From assembly GCA_963579135.1 (NCBI GenBank), contig CAUZFB010000075.1:1-8417 (forward strand): a stretch of 8,417 nucleotides of DNA. The letters run 5' to 3'. Both the position numbers and the translations under genes were made by a program. Under the pieces are notes generated by a model that saw only the letters and a program-made list of their open reading frames with translations, was not told the origin of the DNA and did no database searches. Below are positions 1 through 6,777 of this stretch, piece by piece; position 1 is the first letter of the stretch; the number at the start of each line of letters is the position of its first letter. The DNA is from CALGTL01 sp963579135 (lineage in GTDB: Bacteria > Chloroflexota > Dehalococcoidia > Lucifugimonadales > Australimonadaceae).

Positions 1-508
1 ATATCAGCCGCACTTCGCCAGATTCGAATTTGCGGTGCACCATCGCCCAATACTGTTCCGTGTCAGTGTCTTCACCGAAACAGGCGTGAATCTCGGCTTC
101 GGGTGTAGTCCCTTCACGGGCACACCGCGTTGCCAACATCGCCTTGATGGAATCTATCGGCCAGTATTTCAAGCCGTTGGCGGCATAATCCAGCATTTGC
201 CCAACAACCTCTCGACGGATCCGGGTATCGCTGCTTCGCTTGACCTCAACGAAAGTGGGAGTGCCGTCTTGGTCAACGAAAAGATGATCCAACGACCAAC
301 GAGAGCCTGAAAACTCGCCTCCGGGAACCCCTGCCTCCCTTTGAATCAGCATCCATTGGCGTGGTTCTTCGGGGTTTATCTGCTCACCTGCCAGCAGTTC
401 GGGGTAATCGGCGAGCCAACGCTGGAGCAATTCTTCAGAATCGTAGGTACTCGCAGTCATTGGAATCAGATCGCCATTTTCCTTCAACACGAACATGCCG
501 CTAGCCAT
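1..508 (-). CDS. PD-(D/E)XK nuclease-like protein, N-terminal part (runs off left edge)
   Basis: This is the first 169 codons of a reading frame that continues past base 1. Translation from the ATG at 508-506 begins MASGMFVLKENGDL. Start choice rests on a GGAGGG Shine-Dalgarno at 514-519, five bases upstream; a second in-frame ATG at 496-494 has no comparable site. Around residues 72-90 lies SLDHLFVDQDG followed by FVEVK, giving D74 and E88-V-K90, the D-Xn-ExK signature of PD-(D/E)XK nucleases. It is followed by Q104-MLD-Y108, matching the QxxxY motif of RecB-like members. The stretch RIRREVVGQMLDYAANGLKYW resembles a widespread family usually annotated as hypothetical. Metal-dependent DNA cleavage is inferred from the motif; the substrate is unknown. 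The C-terminal part is not visible, so a fused domain cannot be excluded. A weak -10-like TATAGT lies at 563-568. Its neighbour is a tRNA gene on the same strand, with no operon partner visible. Confidence 0.82.
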   Translation of the reverse strand, partial: MASGMFVLKENGDLIPMTASTYDSEELLQRWLADYPELLAGEQINPEEPRQWMLIQREAGVPGGEFSGSRWSLDHLFVDQDGTPTFVEVKRSSDTRIRREVVGQMLDYAANGLKYWPIDSIKAMLATRCAREGTTPEAEIHACFGEDTDTEQYWAMVHRKFESGEVRLI

Positions 509-832
509 TCGAGCCCTCCACAATTCCTTCTGGCTGCCCAAGCGCGCCGCCAACGAATGCTTACTATATGAGTCTAGCGAAACTCGCGAGCGCACCCCGC
601 TGCGACCGTCAGTGAACGTGAGCATACGCTCACAGACCCAAATGTCACAGCGGTGGGAAATCGCGAGCGCGGTTACCTAATAAATAGAAGGGGTGGCCGG
701 TGCCTAACGGCGGGTGGCTTTACACCTGAAATGAAGGGCTGCGGGAACAAACATGACGTACAGCGCCCCGACCAGCAGGGAATGCAAAAGCACCACGGCC
801 CGTGTTTAGCAGTCTACGATGCGGTAAAAGAG
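509..832. other. Intergenic stretch without a gene
   Basis: No frame here has a start with a ribosome binding site and family-like protein sequence; the open frames have arginine-rich or low-complexity translations. The stretch holds the Shine-Dalgarno of the nuclease-like gene (514-519), a possible -10 for it (TATAGT on the minus strand, 563-568, with no good -35), and a palindrome at 618-633. Just downstream of the tRNA on the minus strand, CACGG-C-CCGTG at 794-804 is followed by a short T-run, which could be a weak terminator. Nothing else is recognised. Confidence 0.6.
618..633. repeat. Inverted repeat GTGAGC-N4-GCTCAC
   Basis: The two six-base arms GTGAGC and GCTCAC are exact reverse complements separated by ATAC, whose central TA extends the symmetry. 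The site lies about 110 bases upstream of the nuclease-like gene start, beyond the usual core promoter. It could be a dimeric repressor operator or a small RNA hairpin. No regulator gene is adjacent, so the role is unknown. Confidence 0.45.
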
Positions 833-907
833 TGGAGCCACCGAACGGATTTGAACCGTTGACCTGCTGTTTACGAAACAGCTGCTCTACCACTGAGCTA
901 CGGTGGC
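833..907 (-). tRNA. tRNA-Thr (anticodon CGT), CCA encoded
   Basis: Read on the minus strand, a complete cloverleaf folds. The acceptor GCCACCG pairs with CGGTGGC. The D-arm is GCTC-AGTGGTA-GAGC, the anticodon stem is GCTGT/ACAGC around loop TTCGTAA, the variable loop is AGGTC, and the T-arm is AACGG-TTCAAAT-CCGTT. The anticodon at loop positions 34-36 is CGT, which reads ACG threonine codons. The discriminator base is T, and the terminal CCA is encoded (833-835). No intron or mismatch is seen in the stems. A promoter lies about 55-85 bases upstream. No copy of the tRNA 3' end was noticed elsewhere in the window, so nothing suggests this copy is an occupied integration site. Confidence 0.97.
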
Positions 908-956
908 CCGCTTGGCGGGAACGGCGCGCCGCAGCCCGTAGGCGCGCGCAGCACGT

Positions 957-974
957 CACCGGATTGTACCGGTG
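957..974. repeat. Perfect inverted repeat CACCGG-N6-CCGGTG around the tRNA -10 box
   Basis: The arms CACCGG (957-962) and CCGGTG (969-974) are exact reverse complements. The six bases between them are precisely the minus-strand -10 hexamer TACAAT. A protein bound here would block the tRNA promoter, and the site also lies upstream of the divergent three-gene operon. Chance symmetry in GC-rich DNA is a fair alternative. Confidence 0.4.
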
Positions 975-992
975 GCCGGCATCGACCCGCAA
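963..992 (-). promoter_or_regulatory. Sigma-70-type promoter for the tRNA-Thr gene
   Basis: On the minus strand, TTGCGG (992-987) and TACAAT (968-963) are separated by 18 bases. TACAAT matches the -10 consensus at five of six positions and TTGCGG matches the -35 at the TTG core. A start about seven bases beyond the -10 would leave a leader of roughly 45-50 bases before the tRNA. The sequence after the -10 is GC-rich, as is usual for stable-RNA promoters. Confidence 0.6.
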
Positions 993-1011
993 ACGCTAAT
1001 CACTCCATCTC

Positions 1012-1040
1012 TTGCGCCGGGTACGTTCAGCGTGGATGAT
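1012..1040 (+). promoter_or_regulatory. Weak candidate promoter for the three-gene operon
   Basis: TTGCGC (1012-1017) and GATGAT (1035-1040) are spaced by 17 bases on the plus strand, about 80 bases before the first gene of the operon. The match is three of six at -35 and four of six at -10, so this is only the best candidate in the 125-base gap between the tRNA promoter and the operon. Confidence 0.2.
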
Positions 1041-1117
1041 GTGCCGTGCTCCGCGGGCCGTCGATTCTGTGGCCGCTCGCGTGCGCCATTGCGCGCCAGA
1101 ACCACGAGGAGGACCCT

Positions 1118-2176
1118 ATGGATAAACCCAAAGTTGTCGTGTTCGCACCCGGCAGCCAAGAGAGCCTCGATGAGATGGAGGCCGCCGGATGCGAGCTGGT
1201 GCTCGGCTCTGCCACTTGGTCGGACCCCACAGGCGATAGCCAAGAGGATTTCGTGAAGATGGCTGCCCACGCCGACGTACTCGTTGGAACGTCCATCAAG
1301 GGCACTCGTATCAACAAGGACGCGATGATGGCGTCGGAGAACCTGCGCATCATCGCTAAGTACACCGTCGGCGTCGACGAGATTGACGTTGAGGAGGCGA
1401 CCGAACTTGGCATCGTCGTCAGCCACGCGCCCACCGAGGCCAACTGGGGTGGGGTGGTCGAGTCGACCATGACGATGATGCTTACGCTGCTTAAGAAGAC
1501 GCGTGAGCGTGACGCGTACCTTAAGGCTGGCAAGGGCTGGCGTGACCCGGCGCTCACTGGCTACTACATCGGCCAGCGTGAGGACGGCTACGAAGGTATG
1601 ACCATCGGTATCGTGGGCCTGGGCCGCATTGGCTCCCGCTATTCCGAGTTCATGAAGCCCTGGAAGGTTCGCCTCATCGCCTACGACCCCTACGTCGCCG
1701 ACGAGCGGTTCGCGGAGCTTGGCGTCGAGAAAGTGGATTACGACACGCTTCTGCGCGAGTCAGACATCGTTTCCTTCCACGTCATCCTCACCAAAGAGAC
1801 CCATCACATGCTGAGCGAGCGCGAGCTCGGTCTCATGAAGCCCAGCGCCGTCATCATCAACACTTCGCGTGGTCCGGTCATTGACGAGAAATCCTTAATA
1901 AAGGCCCTGCAGAATGAGCAAATCGCAGGTGTCGCCATGGACGTGTTCGAACACGAGCCAGTGGAGCTCGACAACCCTCTGCTGAAGATGGATGACCGCG
2001 TGTTTGTCACTCCGCACATGGCCGCTAACAACCACGGCGCTGGCATCGGCCCCGGCATCGTCTGGGGCACCGCTGACGTGTTGCACGCCTTGCGCGGCGA
2101 GGTTCCCGAGCACGTGTTCAATCCTGAGGTGCTGCCCCGCTGGAAAGAACGGTTCGAGGGCAGGTCTCTCATCTAG
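1118..2176 (+). CDS. NAD-dependent D-isomer-specific 2-hydroxyacid dehydrogenase
   Basis: This 352-residue cytosolic oxidoreductase of the phosphoglycerate dehydrogenase-like family should interconvert a 2-hydroxy acid and a 2-oxo acid. The ATG at 1118 is chosen because GGAGG at 1108-1112 sits five bases upstream; the frame is open to 1046 but that extension lacks family sequence. The catalytic domain occupies about residues 1-110 and the C-terminal part. The Rossmann domain begins near 160 with G167-L-G169-R-I-G172, and D190 closes the next strand, favouring NAD over NADP. The catalytic triad is visible as R251 (NTSRGPVID), E280 (DVFEHEP) and H300 (VTPHMA). R251-E280 spacing equals that of E. 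coli SerA. No ACT regulatory domain is present, so serine biosynthesis with feedback control is unlikely. It is the first gene of an operon with a ThDP enzyme 77 bases downstream. The substrate is not predictable; a hydroxy acid linked to the 2-oxo acid used by the ThDP enzyme is the natural guess. Confidence 0.93.
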   Translation: MDKPKVVVFAPGSQESLDEMEAAGCELVLGSATWSDPTGDSQEDFVKMAAHADVLVGTSIKGTRINKDAMMASENLRIIAKYTVGVDEIDVEEATELGIVVSHAPTEANWGGVVESTMTMMLTLLKKTRERDAYLKAGKGWRDPALTGYYIGQREDGYEGMTIGIVGLGRIGSRYSEFMKPWKVRLIAYDPYVADERFAELGVEKVDYDTLLRESDIVSFHVILTKETHHMLSERELGLMKPSAVIINTSRGPVIDEKSLIKALQNEQIAGVAMDVFEHEPVELDNPLLKMDDRVFVTPHMAANNHGAGIGPGIVWGTADVLHALRGEVPEHVFNPEVLPRWKERFEGRSLI

Positions 2177-2207
2177 CCCGGCTCCCTGAGCAACGTAAAC
2201 AGATCAA

Positions 2208-2221
2208 ATGCCGAGCGGCAT
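2208..2221. repeat. Short stem-loop between the first two operon genes
   Basis: ATGCC-GAGC-GGCAT forms a five-base-pair stem with a four-base loop in the 77-base gap, ending 22 bases before the GGAGG of the ThDP enzyme gene. It is too short and lacks a T-run, so it is unlikely to terminate transcription. It might affect mRNA stability or be a chance hairpin. Confidence 0.3.
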
Positions 2222-2253
2222 AACTCCCAAGAGCACTGAGACAGGAGGCGCAG

Positions 2254-4032
2254 ATGGTAAAGACAGAAGGGTCAAAGTTAAGCAAAGCCGAATGGGGCTC
2301 CGACGTGATCGTCGAGGCAATCCGTGAGTTGGGCGTCGAGTACATCGCCCTCAATCCTGGCGCTTCTTTCCGTGGCATCCACGACTCACTCGTCAACTAC
2401 CTCGGCAACACCAAGCCCGAGATGATTCTCTGCAACCACGAAGAAATCGCGGTTGCCATCGCCCACGGCTACGGGCGTGCCGCCGGTAAACCTATGGTCG
2501 CCTTCGTCCACGACATCGTTGGGTTGCTCCATTCGTCCATGGCCATATTCAACGCATGGATGGCCCGCGAGGGCGTCATCGTCCTTGGCGGTACTGGCCC
2601 TGTGGATGCCAACCACCGCCGCCCGTGGATTGACTGGATCCATACGGCAAATGTCCAAGGCAACGCCGTCCGCGACATCGTCAAGTGGGACGATCAGCCG
2701 GCCAGCGTCGAGGCATCTGTCGAGTCGCTGATTCGCGCGTATCACTTGGTGACCACAGAGCCCAAGGGCCCCGTCTACGTTTGTTTTGACACTGATGTCC
2801 AGGAGGGCAAGCTCGAGCAGCCCTTCGAAATGCCGGACTTTTCGAAGTTCCCGCCTCCTACGCGTTTCAACGCGGATCCTGCGGGGCTAGACCACGTTGC
2901 CGACCTCCTTATGGCCGCCAAGAATCCGGCCATTATCGCCGACTTCCTAGGACGCAATGAAGCTTCGACGGCGGGCTTGGTGAGGCTGGCTGAAAGCCTC
3001 GCGGTGCCGGTGATCACGGGCGGTGACCTGTACAACTTTCCGACGCATCACCCGCTCAACGCCACCGACTCCAAGAACGACCTTCTGAGCGAAGCGGATG
3101 TCGTTGTTGCACTCGACGTCTACGACCTCCAGCAGATCCTGACCCGCCAGAATTGGGCAACACGCACCAACGAGGACATCCTTAGGCCCGACGCCAAGCT
3201 GGTAGACATCTCGTTGCGGCAGCTTCTCGTCAAGAGCTGGGCCGACGACCACGGTGCGCTCTACCCCACTGAGATTCAGCTCGCTGCAGACACGGGCTTG
3301 GCGATCCCCGCGCTTGCCGACATCATCGAGCGAAGGCTCGAGGACGGCTCCGGTAACTCGGGCGATATCGAGGCGCGTCGCTCGAAGATCACCGAGTTTC
3401 ACGACGCCAATGTCGCCAAGAACCGAGCCATCGCGACCGACAAGGCAGGCGAGCACCCGTTGCACCTGGCCACCATCGCCCAGACGCTGTTCGACGTCGT
3501 CAAGAACGACGACTGGGTTGTCGGCAACGGTGATCTTCGCGGGTGGGTGCAGAAGCTCTGGGATTTCAACTCACCGCATCAGGACATGGGTGCGCGCGGC
3601 GGTGGCGGTCTGGGCCAGGGGCTCGGTCACGCGGTCGGTGTGGCGCTGGCCAACCGTGACAAGGGACGGCTCACCGTCAACATCCAGTCCGACGGCGACA
3701 TGCTCTTCACGCCGGCCGCCATCTGGACTGCTGTCCATCACAAGATCCCGATGCTGATCATCATGTACAACAACCGCACCTACGGCAACGACCTTGGCCA
3801 TCAGTCCACGGTTGCCGTCACACGCGGCCGCCCCGAGGAGAACAAAACGGTCGGCATCGACATCACTGACCCGAACGTCGACTTCGTGAAGTTGGCACAG
3901 TCATTCGGTGCCTACGCCGAGGGTACCGTGGAGAAGGCAGAGGACATGGCAGCAGCGTTCGAACGCGCAAGGAAAGAGGTCGTCGAAAACGGCCGCGTCG
4001 CCCTAGTCGACGTATATACACAGGTGGTCTAA
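2254..4032 (+). CDS. ThDP-dependent enzyme, acetolactate synthase / benzoylformate decarboxylase superfamily
   Basis: This 592-residue cytosolic enzyme has the full three-domain layout of the family. The N-terminal pyrimidine-binding domain (about 10-180) carries E63 in NHEEIAVAIAHGYGRAAGKP, the glutamate that activates the cofactor's aminopyrimidine. The central domain (about 205-350) contains KNPAIIADFLG and FPTHHPLNA. The pyrophosphate-binding domain (about 400-592) has GGGGLGQGLGHA, then SDGD at 479-482 and NN at 506-507. This is the ThDP/Mg-binding GDG-X~25-NN motif with serine replacing the first glycine. The start is fixed by GGAGG at 2244-2248, five bases upstream of ATG. Length agrees with acetolactate synthase large subunits (about 550-600), but no small regulatory subunit gene is adjacent and none of the isoleucine/valine genes are present, so a biosynthetic acetolactate synthase role is unlikely. 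Decarboxylation or carboligation of a 2-oxo acid is the expected chemistry; the exact substrate is unknown. It is followed almost directly by the cupin gene. Confidence 0.92.
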   Translation: MVKTEGSKLSKAEWGSDVIVEAIRELGVEYIALNPGASFRGIHDSLVNYLGNTKPEMILCNHEEIAVAIAHGYGRAAGKPMVAFVHDIVGLLHSSMAIFNAWMAREGVIVLGGTGPVDANHRRPWIDWIHTANVQGNAVRDIVKWDDQPASVEASVESLIRAYHLVTTEPKGPVYVCFDTDVQEGKLEQPFEMPDFSKFPPPTRFNADPAGLDHVADLLMAAKNPAIIADFLGRNEASTAGLVRLAESLAVPVITGGDLYNFPTHHPLNATDSKNDLLSEADVVVALDVYDLQQILTRQNWATRTNEDILRPDAKLVDISLRQLLVKSWADDHGALYPTEIQLAADTGLAIPALADIIERRLEDGSGNSGDIEARRSKITEFHDANVAKNRAIATDKAGEHPLHLATIAQTLFDVVKNDDWVVGNGDLRGWVQKLWDFNSPHQDMGARGGGGLGQGLGHAVGVALANRDKGRLTVNIQSDGDMLFTPAAIWTAVHHKIPMLIIMYNNRTYGNDLGHQSTVAVTRGRPEENKTVGIDITDPNVDFVKLAQSFGAYAEGTVEKAEDMAAAFERARKEVVENGRVALVDVYTQVV

Positions 4033-4034
4033 CC

Positions 4035-4445
4035 ATGGCAGAAGTAAAGTATCTTAAGTTCGAAGACGCAGAGCGCGTCGACCGTGGTAACGGGGCTATC
4101 ACCTTTCCCATGGTGGGTAAGTCCGATGGGGCTCAGGCCTTTTCGGCAGGTGTTACCTCCTTCAATCCCGGCGTGGACGTGCCACTGCACAGCCACAACG
4201 TTGAAGAGATGGTCATCATCCTTGAAGGCGAGGGCGAGTGTGAGCTCGACGGCGAGATCAAGCCCGTCAAGACCTGGGACACGACCTACGTTCCGCCGGG
4301 CGTCGTGCACTGCTTCCGCAATACAGGCTCTGCCCAGATGAGCATCATGTGGGTCTACGGCTCAACCAACGTTACGCGGACCTTTGCGTCGACCGGCGAG
4401 ACCGTACCCCACCTCTCAGGCGCCGACAAAATCGGCGGGAAGTAG
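4035..4445 (+). CDS. Small single-domain cupin protein
   Basis: This 136-residue protein is one cupin_2 beta-barrel. Motif 1 is G46-X5-H52-S-H54-X3-E58 (PGVDVPLHSHNVEE) and motif 2 is PPG89-VV-H92-X3-N96. All four expected metal ligands (H52, H54, E58, H92) are present, so it should bind a divalent metal and could be an enzyme such as an isomerase, decarboxylase or dioxygenase rather than only a sensor. ATG follows the ThDP enzyme's stop after two bases; an AGGTGG-like site lies inside the end of that gene, so translation is probably coupled. There is no signal peptide or DNA-binding domain. Its place in the operon suggests it acts on an intermediate of the same pathway, but cupins are too diverse to name a reaction. 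A perfect hairpin terminator begins 25 bases after the stop. Confidence 0.9.
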   Translation: MAEVKYLKFEDAERVDRGNGAITFPMVGKSDGAQAFSAGVTSFNPGVDVPLHSHNVEEMVIILEGEGECELDGEIKPVKTWDTTYVPPGVVHCFRNTGSAQMSIMWVYGSTNVTRTFASTGETVPHLSGADKIGGK

Positions 4446-4470
4446 CCGGCGAAGCGGCACCTCCTAGATT

Positions 4471-4506
4471 GAAGGAAGGGCGGGCCACCTGGCCCGCCCT
4501 TCCTTC
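4471..4506. terminator. Bidirectional hairpin terminator between convergent genes
   Basis: GAAGGAAGGGCGGGCC and GGCCCGCCCTTCCTTC are perfectly complementary 16-base arms around the loop ACCT; the A and T at the loop ends could extend the stem to 17. It lies between the stop of the plus-strand cupin gene and the stop of the minus-strand transporter gene, and so can serve both. Neither side has a real T-run, although the 3' arm itself ends in pyrimidines, so termination may depend on stem strength alone or on factors. Confidence 0.8.
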
Positions 4507-4532
4507 TGCTGTCGTGCTAGATAGCGGGTACG

Positions 4533-6722
4533 CTAATCGTCTGAGGCACTCGCCGGAGCTAGCTGTGCTTGGCCCTCGACGCTCAGGTTCGGTAACGCAC
4601 GATCCAGCCAGGATGGGAACCACCAGGCCGCGTTGCCGAATAGATGCATGATTGCCGGTACGAGGACCATCCTTACGATCAATGCATCGGTGATGATCGC
4701 CGTGCCCAGGCCTATGCCGAACTCCTTGATCACCCGCTGGTCACCGAGCGCGAACGCGAAGAAGACTGAACTCATGATCAGTCCTGCTGCGATGATTACG
4801 CGGAAAGTTACCGCCTGACCTCGCTGGACAGCCAACCTGCCGTCTCCTGTCGCTAAGTATTCCTCATGAACCCGGGTTATGAGGAATACCTCGTAGTCCA
4901 TGGACAGGCCGAACAGCACCGCGAACAACATCATTGGTAAGAACGACTCGACCGGTCCCGTGCTGTCGAGCCCGATCAGGCTCTGGCCCCAACCCCACTG
5001 GAAGACCGCCGTGACCACGCCGAAGCCAACGCCAACGGATAACGTGATCATCGCCGCAGCCTTCAACGGCACCAAGATGGAACGGAATACGAGCATGAGC
5101 ATCAGGACGCTGACTCCGATCACCGCTGCCGTGAAGATCGGCAACCCGTCGCTCATCTTCTGCGCCATGTCTGAGAACACCGCAGTGAGACCACCGGTGA
5201 ACGCCGTAGCGCCGCTGCCCGCAAGCTCGGTGGCCAAGAACGCGCGCAGGCGGGCCAAGGTTTCGCTCGTCTCCTCATCTTGAGGAGCAGTGGTTGGGAT
5301 CACCGTCATCAACGCGGCGTTCCCGTCAGGGTTCATGAACGGCGGGCTGGCGAAGGCGATTCCTTCAACCTCTTGGAGTTTCTCGGGTAGTGCTTGAACT
5401 GCTGTAGCGCCCGCCTCGTTCGCGATATCGAATACCGCCAAGATCGGTCCGTTGAAACCCGCGCCGAAGCCCTCAGAAAGAAGGTCATATGCCCGGCGTG
5501 TCGTCGTCGTTTCCGGGTTGTTGCCAGCGTCGGCCGACCCCAGCCTGATGGATAGCGCCGGGGCTGCCAACGTGCCCAGCAATGCGAGCGACAGGACTAC
5601 CCAAACTACCGGGTAGCGCGCGATGATCCTTGCCCATTTGGTGCCTGCATCTTGCTCGCCGAACGTGTGCTTCTTGGCGACGAACGGCAGCGTCAGCCTG
5701 TCGATGTATTTGCCCATCAGGTGCAGCACGGCGGGTAGAACGAACAGTGCCACGATTACCAGCGTAGCGACAACGAACGCAGTTGCGGTTGCGACCCATC
5801 CGATGAACGGCAGGCCGCTGGCCCATAGGCCGAACAGCGATACAACAACGATGCTGCCAGCGAAGAGCACTGCGCGCCCCGCCGTGGTCATCGCCCTCGC
5901 TATCGCGTCGTCGATGTCCAGGCCGTTGGTTACTCCCTCGCGGAATCGTGTCACGACCAGCAAGGCGTAGTCGATCCCAACGCCCATCGAGATCATCAGA
6001 GCGAATTGCTGCGTGAAGCTAGCGAGATCTACGAACGATGCCAGAAGCTTTACCAACATCAGCCCCGGAACGATCCCCAGCAGCGCCGTCAGGATTGGCA
6101 GTCCCATGGCGACAACTGACCCGAATGCGACGAGGAGGATGATCATCGCGGCGACCATGCCGATGATTTCAGATTGCCCGGGCTCTTCTTGGGCGGCTGT
6201 CGCGACGGCCCCCGCCAGTTCAACTTGGATGGCGTCGCTTGTGACTTCGTCACGCAGCGCGAACAGCGCATCGAGGTGTTCGGTCTCCATCGAGAAAGCA
6301 GGGGCCACGTAGTTCGCGTCGAAACGTGCAATCGTGTCGTCTTGGGAAATCGAGCCCGGAGCGTCGTACGGTGAGACCACCCCGCCGGGCGCCACGCCTG
6401 GTAGAGCCGCGAACTTGGTCACTATCACCGCGACCGCTTCCTTGCTTGCTGGCGTGTCGAAACCCGCCTCAACTTTCAGTACAACCGTCGCCGCGTCACC
6501 GCCTCCCAGTCCCTGGAATCGCTCGGCCAGCAGGTCGAACGCATCCTGCGATTCGGTACCCGGGATCTCGAAGGTATCTTTATACTCCCCGCCAGCGACT
6601 TGCGCGCCCACGATGAGCATCACGATCAACAGAAGCGCGCCGAGCACTACCGTCCAAGGTCGTCGTGACGCGTATCGGGGCCACCTGTCGAATATCAGGG
6701 AGGGTTTCCGGGCCTTTTTCAT
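4533..6722 (-). CDS. MMPL-family RND-superfamily membrane transporter
   Basis: This 729-residue inner-membrane protein has the duplicated MMPL layout: one membrane helix (about 23-41), an extracytoplasmic domain (about 45-180), five helices (about 185-335), a second helix-plus-domain unit (about 370-525), and five more helices (about 528-692). The paired proton-relay motifs are GVGIDY (D251-Y252) and GLSMDY (D609-Y610), the Asp-Tyr pairs known in mycobacterial MmpL3. The C-terminus has the family hallmark PAIMHLFG and WWFPSWLDR. The ATG at 6722 is preferred, with AGGAG at 6733-6737. The frame also has an ATG at 6818, but that extension overlaps the marR coding end by 41 bases and has no family sequence. 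Proton-driven export of a lipophilic or toxic compound is expected; the cargo is unknown. It lies 55 bases downstream of a marR gene on the same strand, so it is probably co-transcribed and formerly MarR-controlled. Confidence 0.92.
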   Translation of the reverse strand: MKKARKPSLIFDRWPRYASRRPWTVVLGALLLIVMLIVGAQVAGGEYKDTFEIPGTESQDAFDLLAERFQGLGGGDAATVVLKVEAGFDTPASKEAVAVIVTKFAALPGVAPGGVVSPYDAPGSISQDDTIARFDANYVAPAFSMETEHLDALFALRDEVTSDAIQVELAGAVATAAQEEPGQSEIIGMVAAMIILLVAFGSVVAMGLPILTALLGIVPGLMLVKLLASFVDLASFTQQFALMISMGVGIDYALLVVTRFREGVTNGLDIDDAIARAMTTAGRAVLFAGSIVVVSLFGLWASGLPFIGWVATATAFVVATLVIVALFVLPAVLHLMGKYIDRLTLPFVAKKHTFGEQDAGTKWARIIARYPVVWVVLSLALLGTLAAPALSIRLGSADAGNNPETTTTRRAYDLLSEGFGAGFNGPILAVFDIANEAGATAVQALPEKLQEVEGIAFASPPFMNPDGNAALMTVIPTTAPQDEETSETLARLRAFLATELAGSGATAFTGGLTAVFSDMAQKMSDGLPIFTAAVIGVSVLMLMLVFRSILVPLKAAAMITLSVGVGFGVVTAVFQWGWGQSLIGLDSTGPVESFLPMMLFAVLFGLSMDYEVFLITRVHEEYLATGDGRLAVQRGQAVTFRVIIAAGLIMSSVFFAFALGDQRVIKEFGIGLGTAIITDALIVRMVLVPAIMHLFGNAAWWFPSWLDRALPNLSVEGQAQLAPASASDD

Positions 6723-6777
6723 GGTGTCTCTGCTCCTGTTCGGTCGGTTGGCGTAGATATTCGTGAACCTGCATATT

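Noticed and set aside
35..571. Plus-strand open frames of 91 and 76 codons at the left end
   Set aside because: They are antisense to the nuclease-like gene, whose motifs, frame and ribosome site are clear on the minus strand.
833..907. tRNA-Thr as an integration site for a mobile element
   Set aside because: No second copy of the tRNA 3' end and no integrase or transposase gene was seen in the window.
1046..1117. Upstream extension of the hydroxyacid dehydrogenase frame (24 more residues)
   Set aside because: It has no ribosome binding site and no family sequence, whereas the ATG at 1118 has GGAGG five bases upstream and begins the typical first beta strand.
2177..2253. A ThDP riboswitch before the ThDP enzyme gene
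   Set aside because: The gap is only 77 bases and lacks recognisable conserved ThDP-box elements; such riboswitches usually control cofactor synthesis or uptake rather than cofactor users.
2947..3465. A 172-codon minus-strand open frame inside the ThDP enzyme gene
   Set aside because: It is fully antisense to well-conserved coding sequence, lacks a ribosome binding site and matches no known family.
2254..4032. Naming the ThDP enzyme ilvB (biosynthetic acetolactate synthase)
   Set aside because: Superfamily membership is clear, but there is no small subunit or other branched-chain gene nearby, and the cofactor motif and active-site surroundings differ from typical IlvB.
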